Shown here piece after piece: positions 1-7,443 of a stretch of 44,262 nt of DNA. The notes under the pieces are model-generated. The model made no database searches. It was not told where the DNA came from and saw only the letters and a program-made list of their open reading frames with translations. The translations under genes and the position numbers were made by a program. Numbering within the stretch: position 1 is the stretch's first letter; each line of letters begins with the position of its first letter. Source of the stretch: Flavobacteriaceae bacterium (GTDB taxonomy: Bacteria; Bacteroidota; Bacteroidia; Flavobacteriales; Flavobacteriaceae); assembly GCA_002690805.1 (NCBI GenBank), contig NZFW01000020.1:147583-191844 (forward strand). Direction: 5' to 3'.

Positions 1-2
1 CA

Positions 3-158
3 ATAGATAAGATTCAAACTGTTGTTCTAGTCAATCGAAATCACAAAAAATTTCCAATAAAAGCAGATTTCAAAGGCATTTCATTATCAACATCTGTCAA
101 AGAACATATTAAGGTTGTTCTTAATTCAAAAATTGAAGAAGGAGTATACTTAAGTTAA
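3..158 (+). CDS. Phosphoribosyltransferase (PyrR-like), 3' end only
   Basis: This is the C-terminal part of a gene that starts before the window. The third frame is open from base 3 and stops with TAA at 156-158. It encodes about 51 residues including VLVNRNHKKFPIKADFKGI and then LSTSVKEHIKVV. This resembles the C-terminus of the PRTase-fold proteins (annotated as PyrR-like or plain phosphoribosyltransferase) that in flavobacteria often lie beside shikimate kinase; that neighbour relation is from memory. The PRPP-binding loop would lie upstream and cannot be checked. Its last 9 bases overlap the 3' end of the convergent aroK gene. Exact substrate is unknown. Confidence 0.65.
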   Translation: MDKIQTVVLVNRNHKKFPIKADFKGISLSTSVKEHIKVVLNSKIEEGVYLS

Positions 159-677
159 TTTTAATATAATCTCTTCAATAATTTCAATTATTGATTTATT
201 ATCAACATCTATTATATGTTTTGATTTATTATAGTAGTGGTTTCTTTCGAATAGATGTTTTCTTATAAAATTATTCAAATTATTTTTTGTATTTAAATAT
301 TTGATTTTGGGTCTTTTATTAATCTCGTAATACAACCTAGAAGTCAAAGTTTCTATGCTGGCTCTCAAAAAAACTGTTTCATTAATTTTGTTATCATTTA
401 AATCATTTATTGTATTGTAGTAACATGGTGTCCCTCCCCCAAGAGAAATGACACTTATTAAAGGGGAACTTAAAATATTTTTTAAACATTGTTTTTCAAT
501 TTTTCTAAAATACATCTCTCCTTTATCCATAAAAATTTTGTTTATTGATTTTTTTTCAAATTTTACAATTTCAGCGTCTAAATCTATAAAAGGAATATTA
601 AGATTCATTGCTAATCGCTTACCTATAAACGTTTTACCAGAGCCCATATAACCAATTAAAATAATTTTTTTATTCAA
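150..677 (-). CDS. aroK: Shikimate kinase
   Basis: A cytoplasmic kinase that phosphorylates the 3-hydroxyl of shikimate with ATP, step five of chorismate synthesis. The 175-residue length is normal for the family. Visible motifs are the Walker A loop GYMGSGKT (residues 9-16), the shikimate/Mg-binding DLD (32-34), the Arg in FRKIE (about 57-61), the glycine-rich GGGTP (80-84), and an Arg-Pro lid element (KRPKIKY, about 117-123). The ATG at 677 is the natural start, since the Walker A loop follows within ten residues. It converges on and slightly overlaps the PRTase gene, so the two share no transcript. TAnnTTTG matches on the minus strand at 709-716 and 698-705 could serve as a promoter, but no good -33 box accompanies them. 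Confidence 0.95.
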   Translation of the reverse strand: MNKKIILIGYMGSGKTFIGKRLAMNLNIPFIDLDAEIVKFEKKSINKIFMDKGEMYFRKIEKQCLKNILSSPLISVISLGGGTPCYYNTINDLNDNKINETVFLRASIETLTSRLYYEINKRPKIKYLNTKNNLNNFIRKHLFERNHYYNKSKHIIDVDNKSIIEIIEEIILKLT

Positions 678-716
678 AATTCATTAATTTATACACTCAA
701 ATTTAAAACAAAATTA

Positions 717-749
717 TATTGAATAATCAATTTATAGATACTATATTTG
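717..749 (+). promoter_or_regulatory. Candidate Bacteroidota-type promoter for the tRNA-Lys array
   Basis: TATATTTG at 742-749 fits the Bacteroidota -7 consensus TAnnTTTG. ATTG (718-721) lies 20 bases upstream in the place of the -33 TTTG box. The -7 box ends 13 bases before the first tRNA-Lys. The same arrangement is seen before tRNA-His and tRNA-Glu in this window. Confidence 0.5.
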
Positions 750-762
750 CTCCCTAAAAATT

Positions 763-835
763 GACTTGATAGCTCAGCTGGTAGAGCATCTCCCTTTTAA
801 GGAGAGGGTCCTGGGTTCGAGCCCCAGTCAAGTCA
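763..835 (+). tRNA. tRNA-Lys (anticodon TTT), copy 1
   Basis: The 73-base cloverleaf folds cleanly: acceptor GACTTGA pairs with TCAAGTC, anticodon stem TCTCC/GGAGA encloses loop CTTTTAA with anticodon TTT at positions 34-36, and the T-stem CTGGG/CCCAG encloses TTCGAGC. The discriminator is A, and CCA is not encoded. The gene is identical to the copy that starts eight bases after it. Confidence 0.96.
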
Positions 836-843
836 CTTTTTTA

Positions 844-916
844 GACTTGATAGCTCAGCTGGTAGAGCATCTCCCTTTTAAGGAGAGGGTCCTGGGTTCG
901 AGCCCCAGTCAAGTCA
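844..916 (+). tRNA. tRNA-Lys (anticodon TTT), copy 2
   Basis: This is a base-for-base duplicate of the tRNA-Lys at 763-835, separated from it by an 8-base T-rich spacer. It has the same paired stems and TTT anticodon. It has no obvious promoter of its own, so it is probably cotranscribed with copy 1 and the tRNA-Leu that follows 4 bases later. Confidence 0.96.
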
Positions 917-920
917 CACT

Positions 921-1006
921 GCGCACGTGGCGGAATTGGTAGACGTGCTAGGTTGAGGGCCTAGTGAGAATCAAATCTCGTGGAAGTTCGAGTCTTCTCG
1001 TGCGCA
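921..1006 (+). tRNA. tRNA-Leu (anticodon GAG)
   Basis: An 86-base class II tRNA with a long variable arm. Acceptor GCGCACG pairs with CGTGCGC. The anticodon stem CTAGG/CCTAG encloses TTGAGGG, giving anticodon GAG for CTC/CTT leucine codons. The T-loop is TTCGAGT. It is the third member of the tRNA cluster. Confidence 0.95.
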
Positions 1007-1080
1007 CAAATATCTGTGTATTTTATAGTTTCATTTTTTTGTAAATTTGATTGCTAAATCAATTTGTTTATCTTTTAATA

Positions 1081-1920
1081 ATGAAAAAAATTTTTGATGT
1101 CGTTTCTGAGAACTGCAGCCGAAATGTAACAAACCTGTACAGTACATCATTTTCAATGGCGACTAGATTATTACATAGTTCAATTAGACAAGATATTTAT
1201 AATATATACGGATTCGTCCGCTTTGCAGATGAAATTGTTGATACGTTTCATGATTTTCCAAAAAAAGATTTATTAAATAGATTTGAAAAAGATTTATACC
1301 ATTCAATTAAAAATAAAATAAGTCTAAATCCAATTTTAAATTCTTTTCAAATAACAGTAAATAAGTATAATATCGATAGTGGATTAATCAAATCGTTTCT
1401 TCAAAGTATGAGGTGGGATTTAGAAAAAAAAGTTTACACGTCTAATAATGATTATAAAGAATATATCTATGGATCTGCTGATGTTGTGGGTTTAATGTGT
1501 TTAAAAGTATTTGTAAAAGGTGATTCTGAGAAATATCGTAAACTTAAAAGTTCTGCAATGTCATTGGGCTCAGCTTTTCAAAAGGTAAACTTTTTAAGGG
1601 ATTTAAATGATGATTATGAAAAACTCAATCGAACTTATTTTCCAGAAATAAATGTTGATGAGTTTGATGAAGAATCTAAACATCATATAATACTTGAAAT
1701 TGAGAAAGATTTTAAACTTGCACATAAAGGTATTTTTAAACTTCCTACTGAAGCTAGACTTGGTGTTTATACAGCTTACAAATATTATGGAAAACTCCTT
1801 TATAAATTAAAAAAAACTCCCTCATTAAAAATTAAGAAGTCAAGAATAAGGGTTCCAAATTATCAAAAAATGGGCGTTTTACTAAATTCTTATCTAAAAT
1901 ATCAGTTTAATCTAATCTAA
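1081..1920 (+). CDS. crtB: Phytoene/squalene synthase family, probable phytoene synthase
   Basis: Head-to-head condensation of two geranylgeranyl diphosphates into phytoene, the first committed carotenoid step. The 279-residue protein has both aspartate-rich motifs expected of the family: D50-E-I-V-D54 in the context RFADEIVD, and D174-LND-D178 in the context NFLRDLNDDY. The frame is open upstream to a TTG at 1051, but the ATG at 1081 gives the family-like start MKKIFDVVSE and is preferred. crtZ starts 3 bases after the stop, so the two form an operon. The desaturase crtI, often next to crtB in flavobacteria, is not here. A TAAATTTG at 1042-1049 could be the -7 box, with no convincing -33. 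Confidence 0.92.
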   Translation: MKKIFDVVSENCSRNVTNLYSTSFSMATRLLHSSIRQDIYNIYGFVRFADEIVDTFHDFPKKDLLNRFEKDLYHSIKNKISLNPILNSFQITVNKYNIDSGLIKSFLQSMRWDLEKKVYTSNNDYKEYIYGSADVVGLMCLKVFVKGDSEKYRKLKSSAMSLGSAFQKVNFLRDLNDDYEKLNRTYFPEINVDEFDEESKHHIILEIEKDFKLAHKGIFKLPTEARLGVYTAYKYYGKLLYKLKKTPSLKIKKSRIRVPNYQKMGVLLNSYLKYQFNLI

Positions 1921-1923
1921 AAT

Positions 1924-2370
1924 ATGTCAACCTTATATTTTATTTTTATTTTTTTTATAACATATTTCTTTATGGAATTTATGGCATGGTTTAGCCATAA
2001 ATATATAATGCATGGATTTTTATGGAAACTTCACAAAGACCATCATATTAAAGATCACAATTCTTGGTTTGAAAGAAATGATTTGTTTTTTATTTTTTAT
2101 GCTGTTGTAAGTATTTTAAGTATTTATGCGTGGGGAGAATATTCTTTTAGGGAAGGCCTTCCAATTGGAGTTGGAATTTTTGCTTATGGGCTTTCATATT
2201 TCGTAGTACATGATATTTTCATTCATCAAAGATTCAAGCTTTTTAGAAAAATCAATAATAAATATGCAAGAGGGGTAAGAAGAGCTCATAAGATACATCA
2301 TAAAAACATAAATAAAGATGGAGGTGAGTGTTTTGGAATGCTTTGGGTTCCATTAAAATATTTCAAATAG
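1924..2370 (+). CDS. crtZ: Beta-carotene 3-hydroxylase (fatty-acid hydroxylase superfamily)
   Basis: A membrane di-iron hydroxylase that adds 3-hydroxyl groups to the beta-rings of beta-carotene to give cryptoxanthin and zeaxanthin. The 148-residue length fits bacterial CrtZ. The histidine clusters expected of the superfamily are all visible: H25-x4-H30, H37-xx-HH(40-41), a central HDIFIH, and a C-terminal HKIHH. Hydrophobic segments lie at residues 1-20 and about 55-90. It is 3 bases downstream of crtB, and the pair points to yellow zeaxanthin-type pigment. No lycopene cyclase (crtY) is in the window. The 3' end is 3 bases from the convergent surA-like gene, leaving no room for a separate terminator. 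Confidence 0.92.
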   Translation: MSTLYFIFIFFITYFFMEFMAWFSHKYIMHGFLWKLHKDHHIKDHNSWFERNDLFFIFYAVVSILSIYAWGEYSFREGLPIGVGIFAYGLSYFVVHDIFIHQRFKLFRKINNKYARGVRRAHKIHHKNINKDGGECFGMLWVPLKYFK

Positions 2371-2373
2371 AAA

Positions 2374-3765
2374 TTACTTTTTTTGCATATTGAAATTAGA
2401 GTTACATGATCTGTATTCTTCATTGATACTTATATAGGTCGATTTTATTTTATCTTTCATCCATTTTTGAACTGCATTCAATTTTTTCTTTTTTAAAGCT
2501 AATTCTTTAATCTTGATATAATCCACAGAAAAATCAGCAGTATGTTCATCAAATCTGTTACTAACTTTTAAAATTTTATATTTTTTTTTCCCAGATTTAT
2601 CATCTTCAATTAAAGGGACTGAAATTTCGTTATCTTTTAAATATCTAATTTGATTATACAACACAGGGTCGATTTTAGTTAATTCAAAACGAGTGTCTGT
2701 AGTTATTGGATTAATTAATACACCTCCATTATTCTTTGTTTCTTTTTCAGAAGAAAAATATAAAGCAGCATTTTTAAAACTTATTTCACCATCGATAATT
2801 CTTTTACGAAGAGTATCCAAAACTTTTTTTGTATCATCAAGGTCTTTTTCATCAATTTTAGGAGTTAGTAAAATATGTCTTATATCTACTTCTTGACCCC
2901 GGATTTTATCTACTTTGAGAATATGCCATCCAAAATCACTTTCAAATGGCTCAGAGATTTCACCCTCAGGTAATCTAAAAGCAACATCTCTAAATTCTTT
3001 AACCATTCTAGGTTTTTTTCTTTGAAGTGTATATTTACCTCCATTTGATCTAGAACCTGGATCTTGAGAATATAAAATAGCTTTGGAAGCGAAGCTAGAA
3101 CCTCCTTCTAAAATATCTATTTTAAAAGATTTTAACTTTTCTACAATCCTTTTTTTTTCTTTCAAAGAGACTTTGGGTGTCATTACAATTTGCGAAATTT
3201 CCAATTCAGTTCCGAAAACGGGTAAATCATATTTGGGTATTGATTCAAAAAAAAATCGAACTTCTTCGGGAGTTATTGATATATTATCAACTATCTCTGA
3301 CTGCATAGTAGCAGAAAGCTTTTGGATTTTGTTAATCTCAAATAATTCATCTCTAAAACTAGCTTCATCAGACTTATTATAAAACTCAAGAACCTTTTCT
3401 ATACTACCTAATTGCTCTGTAAAATAATCTATACTTTGACCAACATAATCATATATTTCTTGATCACTGACTTCTAAACTGTCTTGAATTGCATGATGAG
3501 CATATAGCTTATCTTCCATTAATTTTGATATTAAATCACACCTTGAGACGTCATTTGTTGCTAAACCTTGTGATTCCATCTCAATATACACCCTATCAAT
3601 ATCAGAATCTAGTATGACAAAATCTCCAATAACTGATGCTACTCCATCAACTTTAATTTTTGACTCATTAGTCTGAGAATAAACAATAGAATCAGAAAAA
3701 AAAATAAAATTTAAAAACAGAATTTTAATTATATATCTCAAACTTTTTATTTTGAATGGCATCAT
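2374..3765 (-). CDS. SurA-like periplasmic peptidyl-prolyl isomerase/chaperone
   Basis: A periplasmic folding factor for outer-membrane proteins. Residues 1-31 form a signal peptide (basic KIKSLR, then a hydrophobic run ending near IVYSQ). A SurA-type N-terminal helical region (about 38-165) has the typical opening VDGVASVIGDFVILDSDID. Two parvulin domains follow: about 185-290 (opens ISQIVMTPKV, closes GWHILKVDKI) and about 293 onward (opens DIRHILLTPKI). Two PPIase domains and 463 residues agree with SurA. The start at 3765 lies inside the end of the upstream lipoprotein gene (41-base overlap), which suggests translational coupling. A second in-frame ATG at 3762 is equally possible. I leave out a symbol because Bacteroidota paralogues are hard to separate. 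Confidence 0.88.
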   Translation of the reverse strand: MMPFKIKSLRYIIKILFLNFIFFSDSIVYSQTNESKIKVDGVASVIGDFVILDSDIDRVYIEMESQGLATNDVSRCDLISKLMEDKLYAHHAIQDSLEVSDQEIYDYVGQSIDYFTEQLGSIEKVLEFYNKSDEASFRDELFEINKIQKLSATMQSEIVDNISITPEEVRFFFESIPKYDLPVFGTELEISQIVMTPKVSLKEKKRIVEKLKSFKIDILEGGSSFASKAILYSQDPGSRSNGGKYTLQRKKPRMVKEFRDVAFRLPEGEISEPFESDFGWHILKVDKIRGQEVDIRHILLTPKIDEKDLDDTKKVLDTLRKRIIDGEISFKNAALYFSSEKETKNNGGVLINPITTDTRFELTKIDPVLYNQIRYLKDNEISVPLIEDDKSGKKKYKILKVSNRFDEHTADFSVDYIKIKELALKKKKLNAVQKWMKDKIKSTYISINEEYRSCNSNFNMQKK

Positions 3766-4576
3766 TTATTAATTCTTGATCAAAGTTTTTTAGAAATTTT
3801 AGCTTTCGCTGATTAAACACAATATTTCTAATTGTATTTTCAACAAAAGATAATGGAGCAATCTCATTTTTTGGTAAATAATTTTCAATTTTAAACAAAT
3901 ATACTTGGATTGTTTCTTCAACTTCAAATATTTCTGATTTTTTTATTGATAAAAGATTTTTTGAATTTAAAAACTTAACATTTTTAAGAACAGCTTTTTT
4001 AGAAAACCAAATACTATCATTTAAAAATGAATTTGAAAATTGGAATGTCAATGAATCAAGGAAATACTTATCTTGATGGCTATAACTTATAAAACGCTTG
4101 GTTATTTCATTTCTATCAATGTTGTTTTTTGGAAATTCTATATAACGATACTTATAAAGCGGCTCTTTTAATTTGAAAATAAAACTATTTGATTGGTAAT
4201 AATCTGATATTTGTTTTTTAGTAATTAAAGTGTCTATTTTAGCTTTTATCAAAGATGATTTATATGAGTTGTTGTAAAGATCTAATTCGTACTGTCTAAT
4301 CAAATCATTAAGTTTGTTTTTGTCATATTCTTCTATGTTTTGAAGTGACCTGTCATATAATATATATTTTTTTGCCCAAGTATTTATATAATTTTGAGTT
4401 TGTATTATGCTGTCTGAAATGGATGTAAATTTTAAGTTTAACTTATCTAAGTCAGAAAGATAAAGGTAGTTATTGTCAACCCTGGCTATTAAATAATTTT
4501 TACTAGAATTGCTTAGGTCTTCGCAAGAGGTTATCAAAAATAAATTTAATAATATTATGGCGTAAGTGATTTTCAT
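3725..4576 (-). CDS. SurA N-domain-like lipoprotein without PPIase domain
   Basis: A 283-residue predicted lipoprotein: hydrophobic start, then lipobox LITSC with Cys18, followed by acidic residues (ED). The body is Lys/Asn/Ile-rich and helical-looking. It resembles the SurA/PpiC N-terminal helical fold: IARVDNNYLYLSDLD near the start, then a KKQISDYYQSN segment typical of these chaperones. No parvulin domain motifs are visible. It overlaps the surA-like gene by 41 bases and is surely cotranscribed with it. Similar lipoprotein-SurA pairs are common in flavobacteria (recalled, not searched). I infer a membrane-anchored partner or substrate-holding factor for outer-membrane protein biogenesis; no enzyme activity is implied. 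Confidence 0.7.
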   Translation of the reverse strand: MKITYAIILLNLFLITSCEDLSNSSKNYLIARVDNNYLYLSDLDKLNLKFTSISDSIIQTQNYINTWAKKYILYDRSLQNIEEYDKNKLNDLIRQYELDLYNNSYKSSLIKAKIDTLITKKQISDYYQSNSFIFKLKEPLYKYRYIEFPKNNIDRNEITKRFISYSHQDKYFLDSLTFQFSNSFLNDSIWFSKKAVLKNVKFLNSKNLLSIKKSEIFEVEETIQVYLFKIENYLPKNEIAPLSFVENTIRNIVFNQRKLKFLKNFDQELINDAIQNKKFEIYN

Positions 4577-4746
4577 TTTTAAACAAGTATATTAAAATCG
4601 ATAACGTAAAATTTAAAAAAAATTGTGTTATTTCAATATTTTAATCATATGATTATAACTTTAATTTTGTAATGTACTGATTTAAAGATTTTTGTATTAT
4701 TAGTAACATAAAAAAAAAATTGTAAATTGCAATAAATAATTTTAGG

Positions 4747-5073
4747 GTGAGAACAAAATTATTAATTTTTATTATACTTTATTCTTTTAACAATCCAGTA
4801 TTTGCGATTAATAAAACTTGTTTTAATAATCTAATACCCACATCAATATCATCTCAGCAAGTTTTTTACAAAGATGGCATATTACATTTAGATGGGTTCA
4901 ATGGAACAGGCTTAATAAATATTTATTCAATTATTGGAAATAAAGTTTTTTCATCGGAAAAAATTGACTTAGTTTCAAGTAAAAGCTTAACTGTTAGTCT
5001 AAAAACTGGTAATATGTATATTATTCAAATTCATTTAAATAATAGTATTCAAACATTTAAAATTATTGCCTAA
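4747..5073 (+). CDS. Small secreted protein consisting of a T9SS C-terminal sorting-like domain
   Basis: A 108-residue protein beginning with GTG at 4747; no in-frame ATG lies nearby. Residues 1-20 look like a signal peptide ending PVFA. From about residue 55 it matches the pattern of a type A T9SS C-terminal domain: INIYSIIGNKVFSSEKI, a hydrophilic linker, then TGNMYIIQIHLNNSIQTFKI at the C-terminus. Normally such a domain follows a large cargo region, but here only about 30 residues separate it from the signal peptide. The gene stands alone on the plus strand between two minus-strand units and ends 4 bases from the guaB stop. It may be a genuine mini-protein or the residue of a larger deleted gene; the start codon is uncertain. 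Confidence 0.65.
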   Translation: MRTKLLIFIILYSFNNPVFAINKTCFNNLIPTSISSQQVFYKDGILHLDGFNGTGLINIYSIIGNKVFSSEKIDLVSSKSLTVSLKTGNMYIIQIHLNNSIQTFKIIA

Positions 5074-5077
5074 ACAG

Positions 5078-6544
5078 CTATCTACTATAATTTGGTGCCT
5101 CTTTTGTTATGTTAATATTATGTGGATGACTTTCACGAATACCAGATGATGTAATCTTAACAAATTGACTATTTTTTTGAAGTGTTTCAATATCTTTTGC
5201 CCCACAATAACCCATTCCAGCTCTTAATCCTCCAACAAATTGATGAATACTTTCATATAATTCTCCTTTATATGGGACTCTTCCAACAATTCCCTCTGGA
5301 ACTAACTTTTTGATATCAGATTCAACATCTTGAAAATACCTGTCTTTTGAACCTTTTTCCATTGCCTCCAAAGAACCCATACCTCTATATGATTTAAATT
5401 TTCTTCCTTCATAAATTATTGTCTCTCCTGGAGATTCTTTTGTTCCTGCAAGAAGAGATCCAAGCATAACACAATGAGCTCCTGCAGCAAGAGCTTTTGG
5501 AATGTCCCCTGTATATCTAATTCCACCATCTGCTATAACTGGAATACCTTTATTTTTTAATGCATTAGCTACATTCATTACTGCTGTAAATTGAGGGTAA
5601 CCCACACCAGCAATAATTCTAGTTGTACAAATTGATCCTGGTCCAATACCAACTTTAACAGCGTCTACTCCTAAATCTGCCAAAAATAATGCGGCTTCAA
5701 CTGTAGCAATATTACCAACAACAAGTTCAATATCTAAGTACTTCTTTTTAATTTTTTTTATAACATTTGAAACCCCAATGGAATGACCATGAGCAGTATC
5801 AATAACAATTGCGTCGACCTGAGCATTTACTAATGCGTCAACTCTGTCCATTACGTCACCACTTACTCCAACTGCAGCAGCTACCCTTAGTCTTCCATAA
5901 TTATCTTTATTAGCAATAGGCTTAGAGCTATGTTTAGTAATATCTCTAAAAGTTATCAGACCTACTAACTTATTTTCCGAATCTACAACTGGTAATTTCT
6001 CAATCTTATGTTTTTGAAGGATTTCTTCTGCATCTTTTAAAGAAGTTCCCTCTTTGACAGTAATTAGATTTTTAGTTGTCATGACCTTTGTAATAGGTCT
6101 AGAATTATTTCTTTCAAAACGTAAGTCACGATTTGTTACGATTCCCTTCAAAATCCCTGCTTCATCTACAATCGGAATACCGCCAATACTAAATTGTTCC
6201 ATTGACGATTTGGCATCTGAAACTAAAGATTTCATTGATAATTTGACAGGATCTAAAATCATTCCAGACTCTGACCGTTTAACTTTTCTAACTTTTTCGG
6301 CTTGTTGATCTATAGACATATTCTTGTGAAGAACTCCTATGCCACCCTCTCTAGCGATAGCTATAGCCATCCTACTCTCAGTTACAGTATCCATAGCTGC
6401 TGAGGATATGGGTACATTAAGTTTTATGTTTTTTGTAAAACTTGAAACAATTGAAACTTCTCTTGGGAGAACATTTGAATATGATGGAATCAAAAGAACA
6501 TCATCATATGTTAAGCCCTTTTCTAAAATTTTTTTGGAATTCAT
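5078..6544 (-). CDS. guaB: Inosine-5'-monophosphate dehydrogenase
   Basis: Oxidises IMP to XMP with NAD+, the committed step of GMP synthesis. The 488-residue length is standard. Order: N-terminal barrel part ([17 protein letters not shown]), a CBS pair inserted at about residues 95-205 ([10 protein letters not shown] and [10 protein letters not shown]), then the catalytic barrel with [11 protein letters not shown] carrying the active-site Cys, VIADGGIR, and the flap GSKDRYFQ. The ATG at 6544 gives [15 protein letters not shown]; an in-frame TTG at 6550 is less likely. It is divergent from the DUF3050 gene. A minus-strand TAATTTTG at 6588-6581 may be its -7 box. It is a single-gene unit here. 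Confidence 0.97.
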   Translation of the reverse strand: MNSKKILEKGLTYDDVLLIPSYSNVLPREVSIVSSFTKNIKLNVPISSAAMDTVTESRMAIAIAREGGIGVLHKNMSIDQQAEKVRKVKRSESGMILDPVKLSMKSLVSDAKSSMEQFSIGGIPIVDEAGILKGIVTNRDLRFERNNSRPITKVMTTKNLITVKEGTSLKDAEEILQKHKIEKLPVVDSENKLVGLITFRDITKHSSKPIANKDNYGRLRVAAAVGVSGDVMDRVDALVNAQVDAIVIDTAHGHSIGVSNVIKKIKKKYLDIELVVGNIATVEAALFLADLGVDAVKVGIGPGSICTTRIIAGVGYPQFTAVMNVANALKNKGIPVIADGGIRYTGDIPKALAAGAHCVMLGSLLAGTKESPGETIIYEGRKFKSYRGMGSLEAMEKGSKDRYFQDVESDIKKLVPEGIVGRVPYKGELYESIHQFVGGLRAGMGYCGAKDIETLQKNSQFVKITSSGIRESHPHNINITKEAPNYSR

Positions 6545-6611
6545 TAGCAATTAAAATAAATATAATTGCATGTAAATTTACAAAATTATAATTAAGTAGT
6601 ATTTTTATTTC

Positions 6612-6643
6612 TTTAGATATTTTTTCACTGTTTACTATATTTG
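6612..6643 (+). promoter_or_regulatory. Candidate promoter of the DUF3050-M28 operon
   Basis: TATATTTG (6636-6643) is a full match to the Bacteroidota -7 consensus, and TTTA (6612-6615) sits 20 bases upstream as a one-mismatch -33 box. The ATG at 6667 follows after about 23 bases, a normal leader. Confidence 0.42.
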
Positions 6644-6666
6644 CAAATTGAAAAATTAATAAATCT

Positions 6667-7434
6667 ATGTTAGATAAAATTGAAAAAGAATTAGCCCCTT
6701 ACAAAAAAGAATTAATAAATCACAAATTGTATGAAAATATAAAAACAATTGAGGACATAAAAATTTTTATGGAACAACATGTTTTTGCTGTATGGGATTT
6801 TATGTCGCTTGTCAAAAAACTTCAAATTGATTTAACAAATACTTCAATACCCTGGACACCAACAAAATATCCTTTGGCAGGAAGATTAATTAATGAAATA
6901 GTTTGGGGAGAAGAAACTGATCTTGATAAGGATAATATTCCGATGAGTCATTTTGAAATGTATTTAAACTCAATGAAAGATATAAATGCTAACACACAAT
7001 CTATAGAAAAATTAATTAATGAAATAAACAAGGGTGTTACTATTAGTGATGCAATTCAAAAATTGAATATTCCCGACCAAGTAAAACAATTTGTTAACTT
7101 TTCTTTTTCCACAATTAATGAAAATAAAACACATACTATTGCATCTGTATTTACATTTGGAAGAGAAGATTTACTTCCAGATCTATTCCTAAGACTTTTA
7201 GAACAATTTAAGAATGAACACCCCCACACATTAGATAATTTAATTTATTATTTTAAAAGACATATTGAATTAGATGGAGATGAACATGGTCCAATGGCAC
7301 TTAATATGATTAGTGAACTTTGTGGAAGTGATAAAATAAAATGGAATGAATCAATATATAGTGCAAAACAGGCTCTTCAAATGAGAATAAATTTATGGAA
7401 TTCAATAAATTTAAAAATAAAAGAAAATTTATAG
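6667..7434 (+). CDS. DUF3050 family protein (heme-oxygenase-like fold)
   Basis: A 255-residue soluble, all-helical-looking protein that I recognise as DUF3050 (PF11251). The family is of unknown function and has a heme-oxygenase-like fold. Polar residues stand out on the predicted core helices: E36 and H38 in FMEQHVFAVWDFM, E77 and E82-E83 in NEIVWGEETD, H95/E97, and H199, E201, D203, E206, H207 in RHIELDGDEHG. Such E/H/D-x-x-H sets are what heme-oxygenase-like di-iron oxidases use, so a metal site is plausible but unproven. The M28 peptidase gene starts 9 bases after the stop, so they are cotranscribed. There is no signal peptide. Confidence 0.8.
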   Translation: MLDKIEKELAPYKKELINHKLYENIKTIEDIKIFMEQHVFAVWDFMSLVKKLQIDLTNTSIPWTPTKYPLAGRLINEIVWGEETDLDKDNIPMSHFEMYLNSMKDINANTQSIEKLINEINKGVTISDAIQKLNIPDQVKQFVNFSFSTINENKTHTIASVFTFGREDLLPDLFLRLLEQFKNEHPHTLDNLIYYFKRHIELDGDEHGPMALNMISELCGSDKIKWNESIYSAKQALQMRINLWNSINLKIKENL

Positions 7435-7443
7435 ATTAGCTAT

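Noticed and set aside
1051-1080. Ten-residue N-terminal extension of crtB from a TTG
   Set aside because: The ATG at 1081 gives the expected family start; the extension is hydrophobic noise from AT-rich DNA.
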